NCBI GenBank assembly: GCA_041749535.1
Contig: JBGTBE010000063.1
Location: forward strand, 1 to 28,118
From: JBBQZU01 sp041749535
Lineage (GTDB): Bacteria > Bacteroidota > Bacteroidia > Flavobacteriales_D > Cryomorphaceae
Length of the DNA stretch: 28,118 nucleotides
Reading direction: 5' to 3'
This document shows, piece after piece, positions 1 through 8,338 of this stretch. Within the stretch, counting starts at the first letter, position 1, and each line of letters begins with the position of its first letter. The notes below the pieces were generated by a model, which searched no databases, was not told the DNA's origin, and was given only the letters and a program-made list of their open reading frames with translations. The position numbers and the translations under genes were made by a program.

Positions 1-36
1 TTTTTGGAATATCTGGGCAAATAACGTGATCTTCAT
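1..36 (-). CDS. IS4-like transposase, N-terminal fragment cut by window edge
   Basis: On the minus strand an open frame runs off the left edge. From an ATG at 34-36 it reads MKITLFAQIFQK. This resembles the start of IS4-family transposases with an N-terminal DUF4372 domain, which typically begin with a KxTLFAQI-like stretch. The frame is also open upstream to an ATG at 97-99, giving a 21-residue extension, but an inverted repeat lies exactly there, so 36 is the more likely start. Only 12 codons are visible, so the family call rests on a short match from memory. The broken reductase gene immediately to the right supports an insertion here. It could still be a chance open frame. Confidence 0.5.
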   Translation of the reverse strand, partial: MKITLFAQIFQK

Positions 37-39
37 ACC

Positions 40-97
40 GGAGTTGGCTGTTTTTTGTTCGCACTTTAAACATACCGGATTTTTCCGGGCCAACTCC
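40..97 (-). repeat. inverted repeat with nested hairpin in transposase leader
   Basis: GGAGTTGGC at 40-48 is perfectly repeated inverted as GCCAACTCC at 89-97. Inside the loop, CCGGA (75-79) and TCCGG (84-88) form a second hairpin with a TTTT loop. Read on the minus strand, the 3' arm ends three bases before the transposase ATG, so folding would hide the start region. Some insertion sequences are known to use such leader structures to stop translation of read-through transcripts. That role is inferred here. Confidence 0.5.
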
Positions 98-139
98 ATT
101 TTTTTATCTCAGACTATTAAACGTCTTGGACAGATGTGA

Positions 140-550
140 TCTTCTATACCAAATATTTTCGTTGAGCCATTTAAGGAGGTAGTAGGAGCAAGTGGCAATG
201 AGTTTCTGCAAAGGATTGACGTGCTAGACAACCAAAAGAACATTTCGATAACCCGCGAAGCCGGTGCATTGTTCATTTTTATTGGAGCCATGCCGAGCAG
301 CCATTGGCTGCCTGAGAAGGTTTTGAAAGACACCAAAGGCTTTGTACTCACAGGCCGCGATTTGCTGAACCATCCTGAATTTAAGCCACAATGGAAACGC
401 AACCGCGAACCATTTCTTCTCGAAACTTCCGTGCCGGGTATCTTTGCAGCAGGGGATGTTCGATCTGGTGCAATGAATAGGGTTGCTTCTGCTGTAGGAG
501 AGGGCGCCATGGCCATATCATTTGTTCACCGTTATATTGCTGAATCCTGA
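140..550 (+). pseudogene. thioredoxin-reductase-like oxidoreductase, 5'-truncated remnant
   Basis: The frame from 140 to the stop at 548-550 matches the C-terminal quarter of an FAD/NAD(P)-dependent thioredoxin-reductase-like protein. Visible hallmarks are GALFIFIGAMP and SVPGIFAAGDVR followed by RVASAVGEGAMA, the C-terminal FAD-binding segment. It most resembles the long (about 550 aa) type with an extra N-terminal regulatory domain. The N-terminal GxGxxG nucleotide motif and the redox CxxC are missing. Similarity starts near residue IPNIF (about 146), just after an in-frame TGA at 137-139. A GTG at 221 could start a 109-aa product, but it would lack the active site. The adjoining transposase start suggests disruption by an insertion sequence. 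Confidence 0.7.
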
Positions 551-555
551 TAGTG

Positions 556-1479
556 ATGATAATATATAACCCAAATAAACATTTCATAGGCGACCTAGTA
601 CACCTTAGCCGCAGCTATACTATGGTAAAAATATTCAGGGGTGTGCTCTTGTTTGGAGTCATTTCTGTAGCGGCATACCTTTTATGGTACTTTGAATCTT
701 TTCGCCACCTGATGGGATTCGACAGGAGCATTTTCAACTTTCTGGGTATAGTGCTAAGTATTTTGTTGGTTTTTAGAACCAATTCGGCATATGATCGCTG
801 GCGGGAGGGAAGAAAGCATTGGGGCGCGTTGGTAAATCATTGCCGCAATCTGGCTATTCAACTACATGTATGCATTCCATCTTCTGATAAAGAAAGTCGA
901 TCCTACTTGAGTACGCGCATATCCAACTTTTGTATTGCATTTAAGGAACATTTGAGATATGGAACTGACCTGACTCAGTTGGTGAATCTTTCTGACTCGG
1001 ATATGAAGCATTATGCCAAGTTCAAGCATGTACCAAATATTATCTCCTTAGAAATTCAACGTAAAGTTGAGTCTTTGCACCGTTCAGAACAAATTTCAGG
1101 TTACGATCACATCAATATAAAAATTCATACACAGGCGCTTCTCGACATTTTGGGAGCTTGCGAAAGAATTAAGAAAACACCGATACCATTCTCATATGCC
1201 GTGTTTATAAGGATATTCATATTGGCATATTGCGCCTTATTGCCATTTAGTCTTGTTTCTGAACTAGGATTCGGGGCTATATTGATAACCATGTTTGTGG
1301 CTTTTGCATTTCTTGGTGTGGAGCTACTGGCTGCCGAAATTGAAGATCCCTTTGGGCTGGATTGCAATGACTTACCTACAGGTACTATTGCTACCAATAT
1401 TAAGAATGATATTTTAGAGATTTTCGACCTTCAGTTGGTTCAATCCGAAGAACCAGCGCTGTATGAAAAAATATTTTGA
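556..1479 (+). CDS. bestrophin-like (UPF0187) membrane channel protein
   Basis: This 307-aa protein belongs to the bestrophin/UPF0187 family of pentameric anion (in some bacteria cation) channels of the inner membrane. Family hallmarks are the start MIIYNP, a hydrophobic helix around residues 25-45, a second hydrophobic stretch at 55-72, and the conserved FRTNSAYDRWREGRKHWG segment. Further hydrophobic helices lie around 218-260, followed by the conserved acidic EIEDPFG. Length is typical for bacterial members. The ATG at 556 fits the family better than the GTG at 553. It starts 5 bp after the truncated reductase, so it may originally have been cotranscribed with it. The ion selectivity and physiological role are not deducible. 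Confidence 0.88.
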   Translation: MIIYNPNKHFIGDLVHLSRSYTMVKIFRGVLLFGVISVAAYLLWYFESFRHLMGFDRSIFNFLGIVLSILLVFRTNSAYDRWREGRKHWGALVNHCRNLAIQLHVCIPSSDKESRSYLSTRISNFCIAFKEHLRYGTDLTQLVNLSDSDMKHYAKFKHVPNIISLEIQRKVESLHRSEQISGYDHINIKIHTQALLDILGACERIKKTPIPFSYAVFIRIFILAYCALLPFSLVSELGFGAILITMFVAFAFLGVELLAAEIEDPFGLDCNDLPTGTIATNIKNDILEIFDLQLVQSEEPALYEKIF

Positions 1480-1594
1480 TTTCATGTTCCATCAGCAAAG
1501 ATGGGAAAGCTTATTTGGCATCAAGAAGGGATTTATTATTCGCAACAGGGAACAACTTAACCCAAAATTTCCTACATTGGATTATAAATCCTGA
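1463..1594 (+). CDS. possible 43-aa micro-protein overlapping the bestrophin gene
   Basis: A short frame starts with ATG 17 bp inside the 3' end of the bestrophin gene and ends 3 bp before the ATG of the next gene. It would encode a basic, aromatic-rich soluble peptide beginning MKKYFDFMFHQQRWESLFG. It fills exactly the only gap in this three-gene run, which suggests translational coupling. I do not recognise a family, there is no clear ribosome binding site, and 43 codons can stay open by chance. Confidence 0.35.
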   Translation: MKKYFDFMFHQQRWESLFGIKKGFIIRNREQLNPKFPTLDYKS

Positions 1595-1597
1595 GCC

Positions 1598-2080
1598 ATG
1601 ATAGAAGTGAAAAAGTCTTTTCAGCATTTGTCGAAAGAAGATTTACACCAACTTCTTGATTTACCGGTATGGCTGGCGCTTTATGCGGCTTTTCACAGCG
1701 ATGGAAAAATCTCCGCTTTCGAAAGGGCAGAGGCAATAAAGCTCACATATATCCGCACATATACGGCTCCAAAATCAGTTAGAGAGCTGTATAGGCTTGT
1801 TCATCACAGATTTGCAAACCGATTCGACCATCTTGCCAAGAGATTGCCACTACAGGTGCACGACAAATTGGTGTACATAAGGGTGCAACTGAAGCTTTCA
1901 AATGATGTACTCAAGAAACTCGACACGGACGTAGAGCACAGCCTTAGGGAAAATCTACTTAGTTTCTATCGCCATATATTCAATGCAGATAAGAGCTTCT
2001 TCCAGTATTTTACCCTTCCTGTCTTTACAGGACATATGGACATGAAGTTTAATAGTGGTAAGTCTGTGCTTTCAAGGTAA
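1598..2080 (+). CDS. TerB-like hypothetical protein
   Basis: This 160-aa, mostly helical cytoplasmic protein resembles small TerB-like (tellurite-resistance B fold) proteins of Bacteroidota. The core LPVWLALYAAFHSDGKISAF followed by ERAEAIKL matches the fold's usual 'A..DG.I...E...I' metal-binding-like helix-loop-helix. The C-terminal FFQYFTLPV matches the conserved end of these relatives. The last 20 residues are less familiar. TerB-fold proteins have been linked to metal sensing and membrane-associated stress responses, but nothing here shows tellurite resistance and no other ter genes are nearby. It follows the bestrophin gene closely on the same strand and likely shares its transcript, ending at the terminator at 2301-2339. 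Confidence 0.6.
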   Translation: MIEVKKSFQHLSKEDLHQLLDLPVWLALYAAFHSDGKISAFERAEAIKLTYIRTYTAPKSVRELYRLVHHRFANRFDHLAKRLPLQVHDKLVYIRVQLKLSNDVLKKLDTDVEHSLRENLLSFYRHIFNADKSFFQYFTLPVFTGHMDMKFNSGKSVLSR

Positions 2081-2300
2081 TCAGTCATCGCCGAAGCCAC
2101 TTCTACATTGCGCTTTATTCCTTTGAACTGTTCATCTAACGCGTGCTGCATGAAGCGCACTTCCTATTAACATTTCAAATTTCTTTATTGATTTCATCTT
2201 ATAATTCGAATAGGTTATTTATAAAACGCTTTCCTTCAAAGTGTTTCTAAAGTCTTTCATTTGTATTCATCCACAACCATACTTGGATTTCGTATTAATA

Positions 2301-2339
2301 AAAACACCAACACCGCCCAAAAGGCGGTGTTGGTGTTTT
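2301..2339. terminator. strong bidirectional intrinsic terminator
   Basis: A perfect 17-bp stem (AAAACACCAACACCGCC at 2301-2317, its complement at 2323-2339) encloses the loop CAAAA. It has a GC-rich tip and T-rich flanks on both strands. It lies between the convergent TerB-like gene and the 1924-aa cargo gene and can serve both. Confidence 0.9.
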
Positions 2340-2369
2340 GTTAACTAATCGGTTAATTCAGCCAATTGG

Positions 2370-5300
2370 TTATTTGGCCATGATGAACTTGTCAATTACC
2401 ACTTCATTCGCAGTGGTCAGTCTGTAAACATACACACCGTTTGGCAAGCTACTTCCATCGAACTCAAGTCGGTACTCCGCATCCTTTTCTGTTACCTGAT
2501 TGAACAGTTCAGCCACTCGGCGACCGCTCATATCATACACTTCAAGGGTAGTATAATCTTCTGTTGGTACACTAAAGGTCACAAAAGAAGTTCCCTGAGT
2601 TGGGTTCGGCGATGATTCGAGCACCGAAGGATTGCAAGTTACCTTAATCAAGGTAAGCACATTCGATTGTACCACACAGTCTGGCAGAACTGGCGGAACA
2701 ATGGCGCCCAGATCAACTCCGCCTTTGTAGGTAATTGCTGCAATTCTGTAGGTGCCATCTGACAGACCGCTGAAGTTAAACGAACCAGATGTATTCTGAT
2801 CGATAACCACTGTAGCTGTAGAGTTTAGCAATACAAACCTGGTATTCGGACCAACATTGCCACTGATGGCAACCTCAACCTGACCAGTGCATATGAGTGA
2901 AGGACTTGTGGTGGTCAATGTTCCACCTACCAGTAGAATTGCCTTCACAGCAATTTTATTGGACAAGTCATAGCAACCACTCAATTGGTCTAGGTTTGTT
3001 ATACCAGCAATCGAAGACAGATTTTCAACTGAAATGTAACCCGCCTGATAGTTGCCTGCTCCAAGATTCTCTATATTGAAAAGTCCTGTTTGGCTTACAG
3101 CAACCACGTCTTGGGTTCCTTGTTCGATCATTCCGAAAACTCCAGCTCCCACATTACCAGTAACCGTAAACTGTATGAAATCTGCTGAGCCATCGCCTAT
3201 ACAAAGACCGGTTGTTTGATCTTCTGTCATGACAACCCCTCCATCTACATTACAAGTTACTATAGGTGTTCCTGCGCAATTACAATCTTCACCTACTGTA
3301 TCATTCTCTGTATTTTCATCACCATCATCACAAGCATCGCCAATGTTTGCACCAAGAACCGGGCAGTCAAAGATTGTTTCGCAAGTGAGCGCAAGAGAAT
3401 ATGACCCTGCAGCCGTGCTGAAGCCGTGTACTAGAATGTAATAGGTTGTGCCAGCAGAAGCAGCGAAAGAAACCTGAGACTGAAGGCCGCAGAAGTCATC
3501 GTTGCCTGTAACACAAGCCAGAACATCACATGTTCCGGAGTACACCCTAATCTTAGAGTCGTAGGTTGTTCCGCCTCCGCACAAGCTACCAACTACGTTG
3601 GCATTGACACTAGGTGTGAATACATACCATACACCTCCACCGGTGCCATTCGTAGTTCCACAAGTCGCAACTACATCAGCAGTTGTGCCCTCTGTAGTAC
3701 CACTCACTACATCTCCACAAGAAATGTCGAATGCTTCACATGCTGTATCATTGGTTTGAGCAGGAGTACCAGCACAAGTGCAGTCTTCCTGGATAGAATC
3801 ACCAAAAGTGAGTGGGTCACCATCGTCACAAGCGTCACCAATGTTTGTAAGCTCATCAATACAGTCGTATGGAGTACCAGCACAACTGCAGTCTTCTTGG
3901 ATAGAATCACCAAAAGTTGTTGGGTCACCATCATCACATAGGTCGCCTATGTTTGCATTCAGCTGTGGACAGTCATAAAGCACACAAGTAACTGACATGG
4001 TGAATGCACCTTCAGCAGCAGAGAAGCCGTGAACTAGAATATAGTAACTAGTGTTTGCAACCGCTGCGAAAGTGACACTGGATTGTAATCCACAAGCATC
4101 ATCGTTTCCAGCAACGCAGGTGAGTGCTTCGCAATCACCTTCATACACGCGAATTTTGGTATCGAAAGCAGCCAAACCACAAGTGGTAGCTGTAACCAAT
4201 CCTCCATTTGCAGGGGTCAATATATACCAGAGTCCACCACCAGTTCCATTCGTTGTACCACAAGTAGGCTGAACATCAGGAGTTGTTCCCGTTGTATTTC
4301 CAGATACATCTTCACCACATGAAATTGGTGCAGCAGAACATGGGATACTATTGTCAGCTACTGGCTCACCAGCGCAAGTGCAATCTTCTAAAATTATATC
4401 ACCGTTTGTTAATGGGTCTCCATCATCACAAGCATCGCCGAAGTTTGCAGCAAGTTCAGGACAATCGAATAGATTGATTGGGGTTCCTGCGCAATCGCAA
4501 TTAACAGTGATCATGTCATTAACAGTCTCAGTGTTGCTATCATCGCATGCATCACCAATATTGGCAAGAAGCTCAGGGCAATCGAAGCAAGCAGGATCCT
4601 GACTTGGTAGCCCACCTTCGGCAGCATAAGCACTTTGGCATAGAGAGTCCCATGAATTGTCACAGCAGAAAGGATCGGCAGCAATAACAGTTGCGTAGGC
4701 AGCGCTATTTACGTCGGCAAGACATCCTGGATCAGCCACACAAGTAACTACGATTGGCGTACCGGCGCATGAGCAGTCAGCTTGGACAGCATCATTTTCA
4801 GTATTCGGATCTGCATCGTCGCAAGCATCACCAATATTGGCAAGTAATTCTGGACAGTCGAATGCACATTCCGGAGCAGGGTTTGGAAGGCCACCTTGTG
4901 CTTGATATGCATTTTGACAGATGCTATCCCAGTCGGCATTGCAGCAGAATGGATCAAGCGATATAACAATAGCGTAAGCAGCGCTGTTTACATCAGCTAG
5001 ACAGCCTGGGTCAGCTACACAGTCAATTACGATTGGTGTTCCGGCGCATGAGCAGTCAGCCTGGACAGCATCATTCTCCGTCGTTGGATCTGCATCGTCA
5101 CAAGCATCACCAATATTGGCTTGGATCTCTGGACAATCGAAACTGGTTGCGCAAGTTACGGCAAGGGAATAGGCACCGCTCGCGGTGTTAAAGCCATGCA
5201 CAAGGATATAGTAGGTCGTACCTGCAGAAGCAGCAAAGGCAATTTCAGACTGCAGTCCGCAAGCGTCATCATTACCTCCTACACAAACCAAAGCATCACA

Positions 5301-8144
5301 TGATCCTTCAAAAACGCGGATTTTAGAATCGTAATTGGTTCCGCCACCACAAAGACTCGCGGTTATATTGGCATTTGTTGTAGCATCAAGTGCATACCAA
5401 ACTCCACCTCCGGTTCCATCCGAAGTACCGCAGAATCCGAGTACATCAGCAGTGGTTCCTTGTGTAGTACCGCTCACAGTTGCGCCACACTCAATTGACT
5501 CTGCTTCACAAGCTGTATCATTGGTTTGAGCGGGAGTGCCTGCACAAGTACAATCGGCTTGTACAAGATCATTGAAAGTATCAGCATTTTCATCATTGCA
5601 GCTTGAGCCAATGTTGGCAAGAAGCTCCTGACAATCGTATGGAGTACCAACACAGCTGCAATCTTCAGCAATGGAATCGCCAAAAGTTCCTGCTATACCA
5701 TCATCGCAGGCGTCGCCGATGTTTGCAAGTATTTCAGGACAATCATAAAGTACACATGTTACTTCAAGGTTAAAATCGCCTTGACCGCCACTGAAACCAT
5801 GCACAAGAATGTAGTATGTTGTTCCGGCAACTGCACCAAAGGTAATTTCTGATTGCAGACCACAAGCATCATCATTTCCAGCAACACAAACAAGTGTATC
5901 GCATGTACCTTCGAATACGCGAAGTTTAGTATCGAAAGCAGAGCCACACAGGCTAGCTGTAACAAGACCAGGAGCAGTTGGAGTAAGGGCATACCATAAT
6001 CCACCACCAGTTCCATTTGATGTGCCGCAAAAAGGCACATTGTCGCCAGCAGCACCAACTGTAGTGCCGGTTACTGTATCTCCACAAGAGATAGCATCAG
6101 CTAAACATGGAGCATCATTGGGCAATGGAGTACCAGCACATGTGCAATCTTCTAACACTGTATCATCACCTGTAGTTACATCGTTGTCATCACAGCTGTC
6201 GCCAATATTGGCTTGAAGCTCAGGACAATCGTAGATAATATCACAAGTCACAGAGAGCGTGTAGGGTCCACTTGCAGCACTAAACCCATGGACAAGAATG
6301 TAGTAAGTGGTGCCTGAAGAAGCAACAAAGTTAAGCTCTGACTGAAGTCCACAGAAATCATCATTGCCACCTACACAAACAAGGGAATCACAGGCTCCTT
6401 CAAATACGCGGATTTTAGAATCGTACGTTGTGCCACCACCACAGAGGCTGGCGGTAATGTTGGCATTTGATGTTGGAACAATTACGTACCAAACACCGCC
6501 AGCAGTTCCATCAGATGTGCCGCAAGTTCCCAAAACATCAGCTGTTGTACCTTGGGTTGTTCCACTTACAGAATCTCCACATTCAATTATCTCCGCATCA
6601 CAAGAGGTGTCATTGGTTTGGGCAGGTGTCCCTGCACAACTACAATCTTCTTGAACCAGATCATTGAATGTAGCCGGATTGTCATCATCGCAACTTGAAC
6701 CAATGTTCGCAAGTAAATCTTGGCAATCGTAGGGAGTACCTACACAGCTGCAATCTTCAAGGACAGTATCAGCATAAGTTGTTGCAAAACCATCATCACA
6801 AGCATCTCCAATATTTGCACTCAACTCTGGACAGTCAAACAATACCTCTTCCATATTAAGGGTATATGCTGTACTTTGAGGTGTTGGGAAAGTAGAAATG
6901 ACAATGTAATATGTTTCTCCAGCAGAGAGTGGCAAATTGTTTATTGCCCTTCCAAGTGCGTCACTTGTTGTATGGTAAGCCAAGGTTGTACTAAATGGAC
7001 AGCCGGTGAATACCCACAATCCTACCCATGTTCCGTGGCCGGTAAGTGTAATATTCAACCCTTGGTCTGTCTGTGGTGTGTAAGCATACACGACATCATC
7101 TCCATTCAGGTATGAACCAGATCCTGTTCCTGTAGAAAGAGCAGGGTACACAACTGCACTTAGTGGCTTATCAGTTGTGGAATAGTCATCGCCATATGAT
7201 CCAGTGTTATCAGTAGCGGAGAATGGAAGACCATTCACCGTTAATGGAATTCCGCAGACGTTTCCGGGTGGAGGTGGATCCACGGTGGTAAATGAATAGG
7301 TCGTACAACCTTGGCCATTTCCAAATTGGTTGTAGGGAATAATCTGTATTTCATAGGCGGTAGAGTATTGTAAGACTCCAATGTTGGTGGTGGTTACCAC
7401 ACCCAGGTTTTGATTGTAAATCTCAATCGGACCACCTGTAACTTGGGTAGCAATTACGTTGTACCCGGATGGAGAGCCAGTTGCAGCTGACCATATCAGC
7501 GTGCCATTGATCGCTGCAGACATTGATGCATTGGCTGGGGTTGTGAGTGCTGCATCACAATTTGGAGGGGTAGTAGCTTCCTGGAATATCACGACATTGT
7601 CGAGGTATACATAATAATCACCAGTAACCCATTGACCAAAGAACCGCACACGAACGTTGCTTCCAGATGGCACCAGGCTACCAGGAATTGTTTGGTTTAC
7701 CGTTGCGCAGCTTGTAGATTGTACATGATTGCCATCATTGATAGTATAGTACGTAGAGTAGGTGGTTCCTCCATCAACGGAATATTCCAACCTGAACTCA
7801 CCCCATCCTGGAGGTGTGGCAGCATTGGGGGCACTAAAATTAATGACTTTGTAGTCAAAAGAGATGTCTACATCATTCCCATTTGAAAGCCAAGCCGGAG
7901 GAGCAATATTCCTTTGTTGACCTGAACTCCATAGGTTAGCCCTCACACTTCTTAGAGCTGTACAAGGCAAGGTAGTGGTGCTCGACCAGCTGGTACCTAC
8001 CCAACCAGTGGGTAATGTGGTGCCGACTTCAAAGCCCTGGTTAATGTTTACTTGGGCATTTGCTCTTTCTGAAGTTATCGAAAGAACAAGTAAGAGGAGA
8101 AAGGTGCTACAGACCCCAATCCATTTTGTAAAGTGCATCTTCAT
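2370..8144 (-). CDS. giant modular secreted protein with T9SS type A sorting domain
   Basis: This 1924-aa protein is very likely exported by Sec and then T9SS to the cell surface. Order: signal peptide (1-30, cleavage near ANA-Q); a beta-sandwich, MAM or jelly-roll-like domain (about 31-190); a fibronectin-III-like domain (about 196-288); a domain resembling PPC or adhesion modules (about 297-435); a cysteine-rich mosaic (437-1627); two copies of a domain shared with the neighbouring 555-aa protein (about 1628-1843); and a C-terminal sorting domain (1844-1924) with SSPNPTQG, LEVYDMSGR, LPNGVYVYRL and FIMAK. The mosaic contains 12 short ANIGDACDDG...DCxCAGTP repeats, five copies of a 120-aa domain, and two copies of a CC-x3-WD module. 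No catalytic motif is visible. A structural or adhesive, possibly calcium-binding, role is inferred. Confidence 0.9.
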   Translation of the reverse strand: MKMHFTKWIGVCSTFLLLLVLSITSERANAQVNINQGFEVGTTLPTGWVGTSWSSTTTLPCTALRSVRANLWSSGQQRNIAPPAWLSNGNDVDISFDYKVINFSAPNAATPPGWGEFRLEYSVDGGTTYSTYYTINDGNHVQSTSCATVNQTIPGSLVPSGSNVRVRFFGQWVTGDYYVYLDNVVIFQEATTPPNCDAALTTPANASMSAAINGTLIWSAATGSPSGYNVIATQVTGGPIEIYNQNLGVVTTTNIGVLQYSTAYEIQIIPYNQFGNGQGCTTYSFTTVDPPPPGNVCGIPLTVNGLPFSATDNTGSYGDDYSTTDKPLSAVVYPALSTGTGSGSYLNGDDVVYAYTPQTDQGLNITLTGHGTWVGLWVFTGCPFSTTLAYHTTSDALGRAINNLPLSAGETYYIVISTFPTPQSTAYTLNMEEVLFDCPELSANIGDACDDGFATTYADTVLEDCSCVGTPYDCQDLLANIGSSCDDDNPATFNDLVQEDCSCAGTPAQTNDTSCDAEIIECGDSVSGTTQGTTADVLGTCGTSDGTAGGVWYVIVPTSNANITASLCGGGTTYDSKIRVFEGACDSLVCVGGNDDFCGLQSELNFVASSGTTYYILVHGFSAASGPYTLSVTCDIIYDCPELQANIGDSCDDNDVTTGDDTVLEDCTCAGTPLPNDAPCLADAISCGDTVTGTTVGAAGDNVPFCGTSNGTGGGLWYALTPTAPGLVTASLCGSAFDTKLRVFEGTCDTLVCVAGNDDACGLQSEITFGAVAGTTYYILVHGFSGGQGDFNLEVTCVLYDCPEILANIGDACDDGIAGTFGDSIAEDCSCVGTPYDCQELLANIGSSCNDENADTFNDLVQADCTCAGTPAQTNDTACEAESIECGATVSGTTQGTTADVLGFCGTSDGTGGGVWYALDATTNANITASLCGGGTNYDSKIRVFEGSCDALVCVGGNDDACGLQSEIAFAASAGTTYYILVHGFNTASGAYSLAVTCATSFDCPEIQANIGDACDDADPTTENDAVQADCSCAGTPIVIDCVADPGCLADVNSAAYAIVISLDPFCCNADWDSICQNAYQAQGGLPNPAPECAFDCPELLANIGDACDDADPNTENDAVQADCSCAGTPIVVTCVADPGCLADVNSAAYATVIAADPFCCDNSWDSLCQSAYAAEGGLPSQDPACFDCPELLANIGDACDDSNTETVNDMITVNCDCAGTPINLFDCPELAANFGDACDDGDPLTNGDIILEDCTCAGEPVADNSIPCSAAPISCGEDVSGNTTGTTPDVQPTCGTTNGTGGGLWYILTPANGGLVTATTCGLAAFDTKIRVYEGDCEALTCVAGNDDACGLQSSVTFAAVANTSYYILVHGFSAAEGAFTMSVTCVLYDCPQLNANIGDLCDDGDPTTFGDSIQEDCSCAGTPYDCIDELTNIGDACDDGDPLTFGDSIQEDCTCAGTPAQTNDTACEAFDISCGDVVSGTTEGTTADVVATCGTTNGTGGGVWYVFTPSVNANVVGSLCGGGTTYDSKIRVYSGTCDVLACVTGNDDFCGLQSQVSFAASAGTTYYILVHGFSTAAGSYSLALTCETIFDCPVLGANIGDACDDGDENTENDTVGEDCNCAGTPIVTCNVDGGVVMTEDQTTGLCIGDGSADFIQFTVTGNVGAGVFGMIEQGTQDVVAVSQTGLFNIENLGAGNYQAGYISVENLSSIAGITNLDQLSGCYDLSNKIAVKAILLVGGTLTTTSPSLICTGQVEVAISGNVGPNTRFVLLNSTATVVIDQNTSGSFNFSGLSDGTYRIAAITYKGGVDLGAIVPPVLPDCVVQSNVLTLIKVTCNPSVLESSPNPTQGTSFVTFSVPTEDYTTLEVYDMSGRRVAELFNQVTEKDAEYRLEFDGSSLPNGVYVYRLTTANEVVIDKFIMAK
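3264..6833 (-). repeat. coding tandem mosaic: 12 short Cys/Asp repeats with two larger module types
   Basis: Within the 1924-aa protein (residues about 438-1627), 35-residue units (S) with the pattern DCPEL-ANIGDACDDG-DPxTxxD-EDCxCAGTP alternate with larger modules. By eye the order is S S A S A | S S A S B | S B | S S A | S S A S. A is a 120-aa unit containing CGTxxGTGGGxWY, YDSKIRVFEG and TTYYILVHGF. B contains NSAAYA, DPFCC and WDSxCQ. The acidic loop DDGDPxTxxD resembles calcium-binding Asp-rich loops. The A copies fall into two alternating subtypes: those after a double S carry TYDSKIRV, those after a single S carry FDTKxRV. Confidence 0.85.
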
Positions 8145-8289
8145 AGTTATTTGGTTTGGTTAAAGGTTTGTTTCAACATTCTGAATTCAAACTCTGAATC
8201 ACAAAATTGTCTAAAACGTGCACCAAGTTATGATATAATTCGCTCAATTGCCACAAAAAATAGATAAACTTATCTTGCTGCTAAAAAGA

Positions 8290-8314
8290 AACCCCGGCAG
8301 AATCTGCCGGGGTT
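8290..8314 (-). terminator. intrinsic terminator of the 555-aa cargo gene
   Basis: AACCCCGGCAG (8290-8300) pairs perfectly with CTGCCGGGGTT (8304-8314) over 11 bp. On the minus strand it is followed by a T-rich run (TTCTTTTTAG). It lies 25 bp beyond the stop of the 555-aa gene, separating it from the giant gene. Confidence 0.8.
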
Positions 8315-8338
8315 CACACAATCATTGTTTACAATCTC

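Larger units (their letters stand above)
1..139 (-). mobile_element. end of a probable insertion sequence (left edge)
   Basis: This stretch holds the transposase start and its leader. To its right, the reading frame of a thioredoxin-reductase-like protein begins abruptly after an in-frame TGA at 137-139. The junction of element and host gene should therefore lie roughly between 100 and 140. The terminal inverted repeat and target duplication cannot be assigned because the other end is outside the window. Confidence 0.45.

Noticed and set aside
20..150. Near-direct repeat GTGATCTTC(T)ATACC at about 26-39 and 137-150, considered as a target duplication.
   Set aside because: One copy is inside the transposase start and the other in the reductase remnant, with a one-base indel, so they do not flank the element.
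109..516. Minus-strand 135-aa frame opposite the reductase remnant.
   Set aside because: The plus strand has clear reductase motifs here; the minus frame is a shadow.
1966..2160. Minus-strand 64-aa frame overlapping the end of the TerB-like gene.
   Set aside because: More than half lies antisense to the TerB-like coding sequence, no family was recognised, and it has no promoter or neighbours on that strand.
3707..6667. Many open frames on both strands in the repeat region of the giant gene.
   Set aside because: They recur with the coding repeats and are low-complexity shadows of the real frame.
3264..6833. Regular repeats considered as a CRISPR array.
   Set aside because: The units are in-frame coding repeats of about 105 bp or more with no identical short repeat and spacer pattern and no cas genes.
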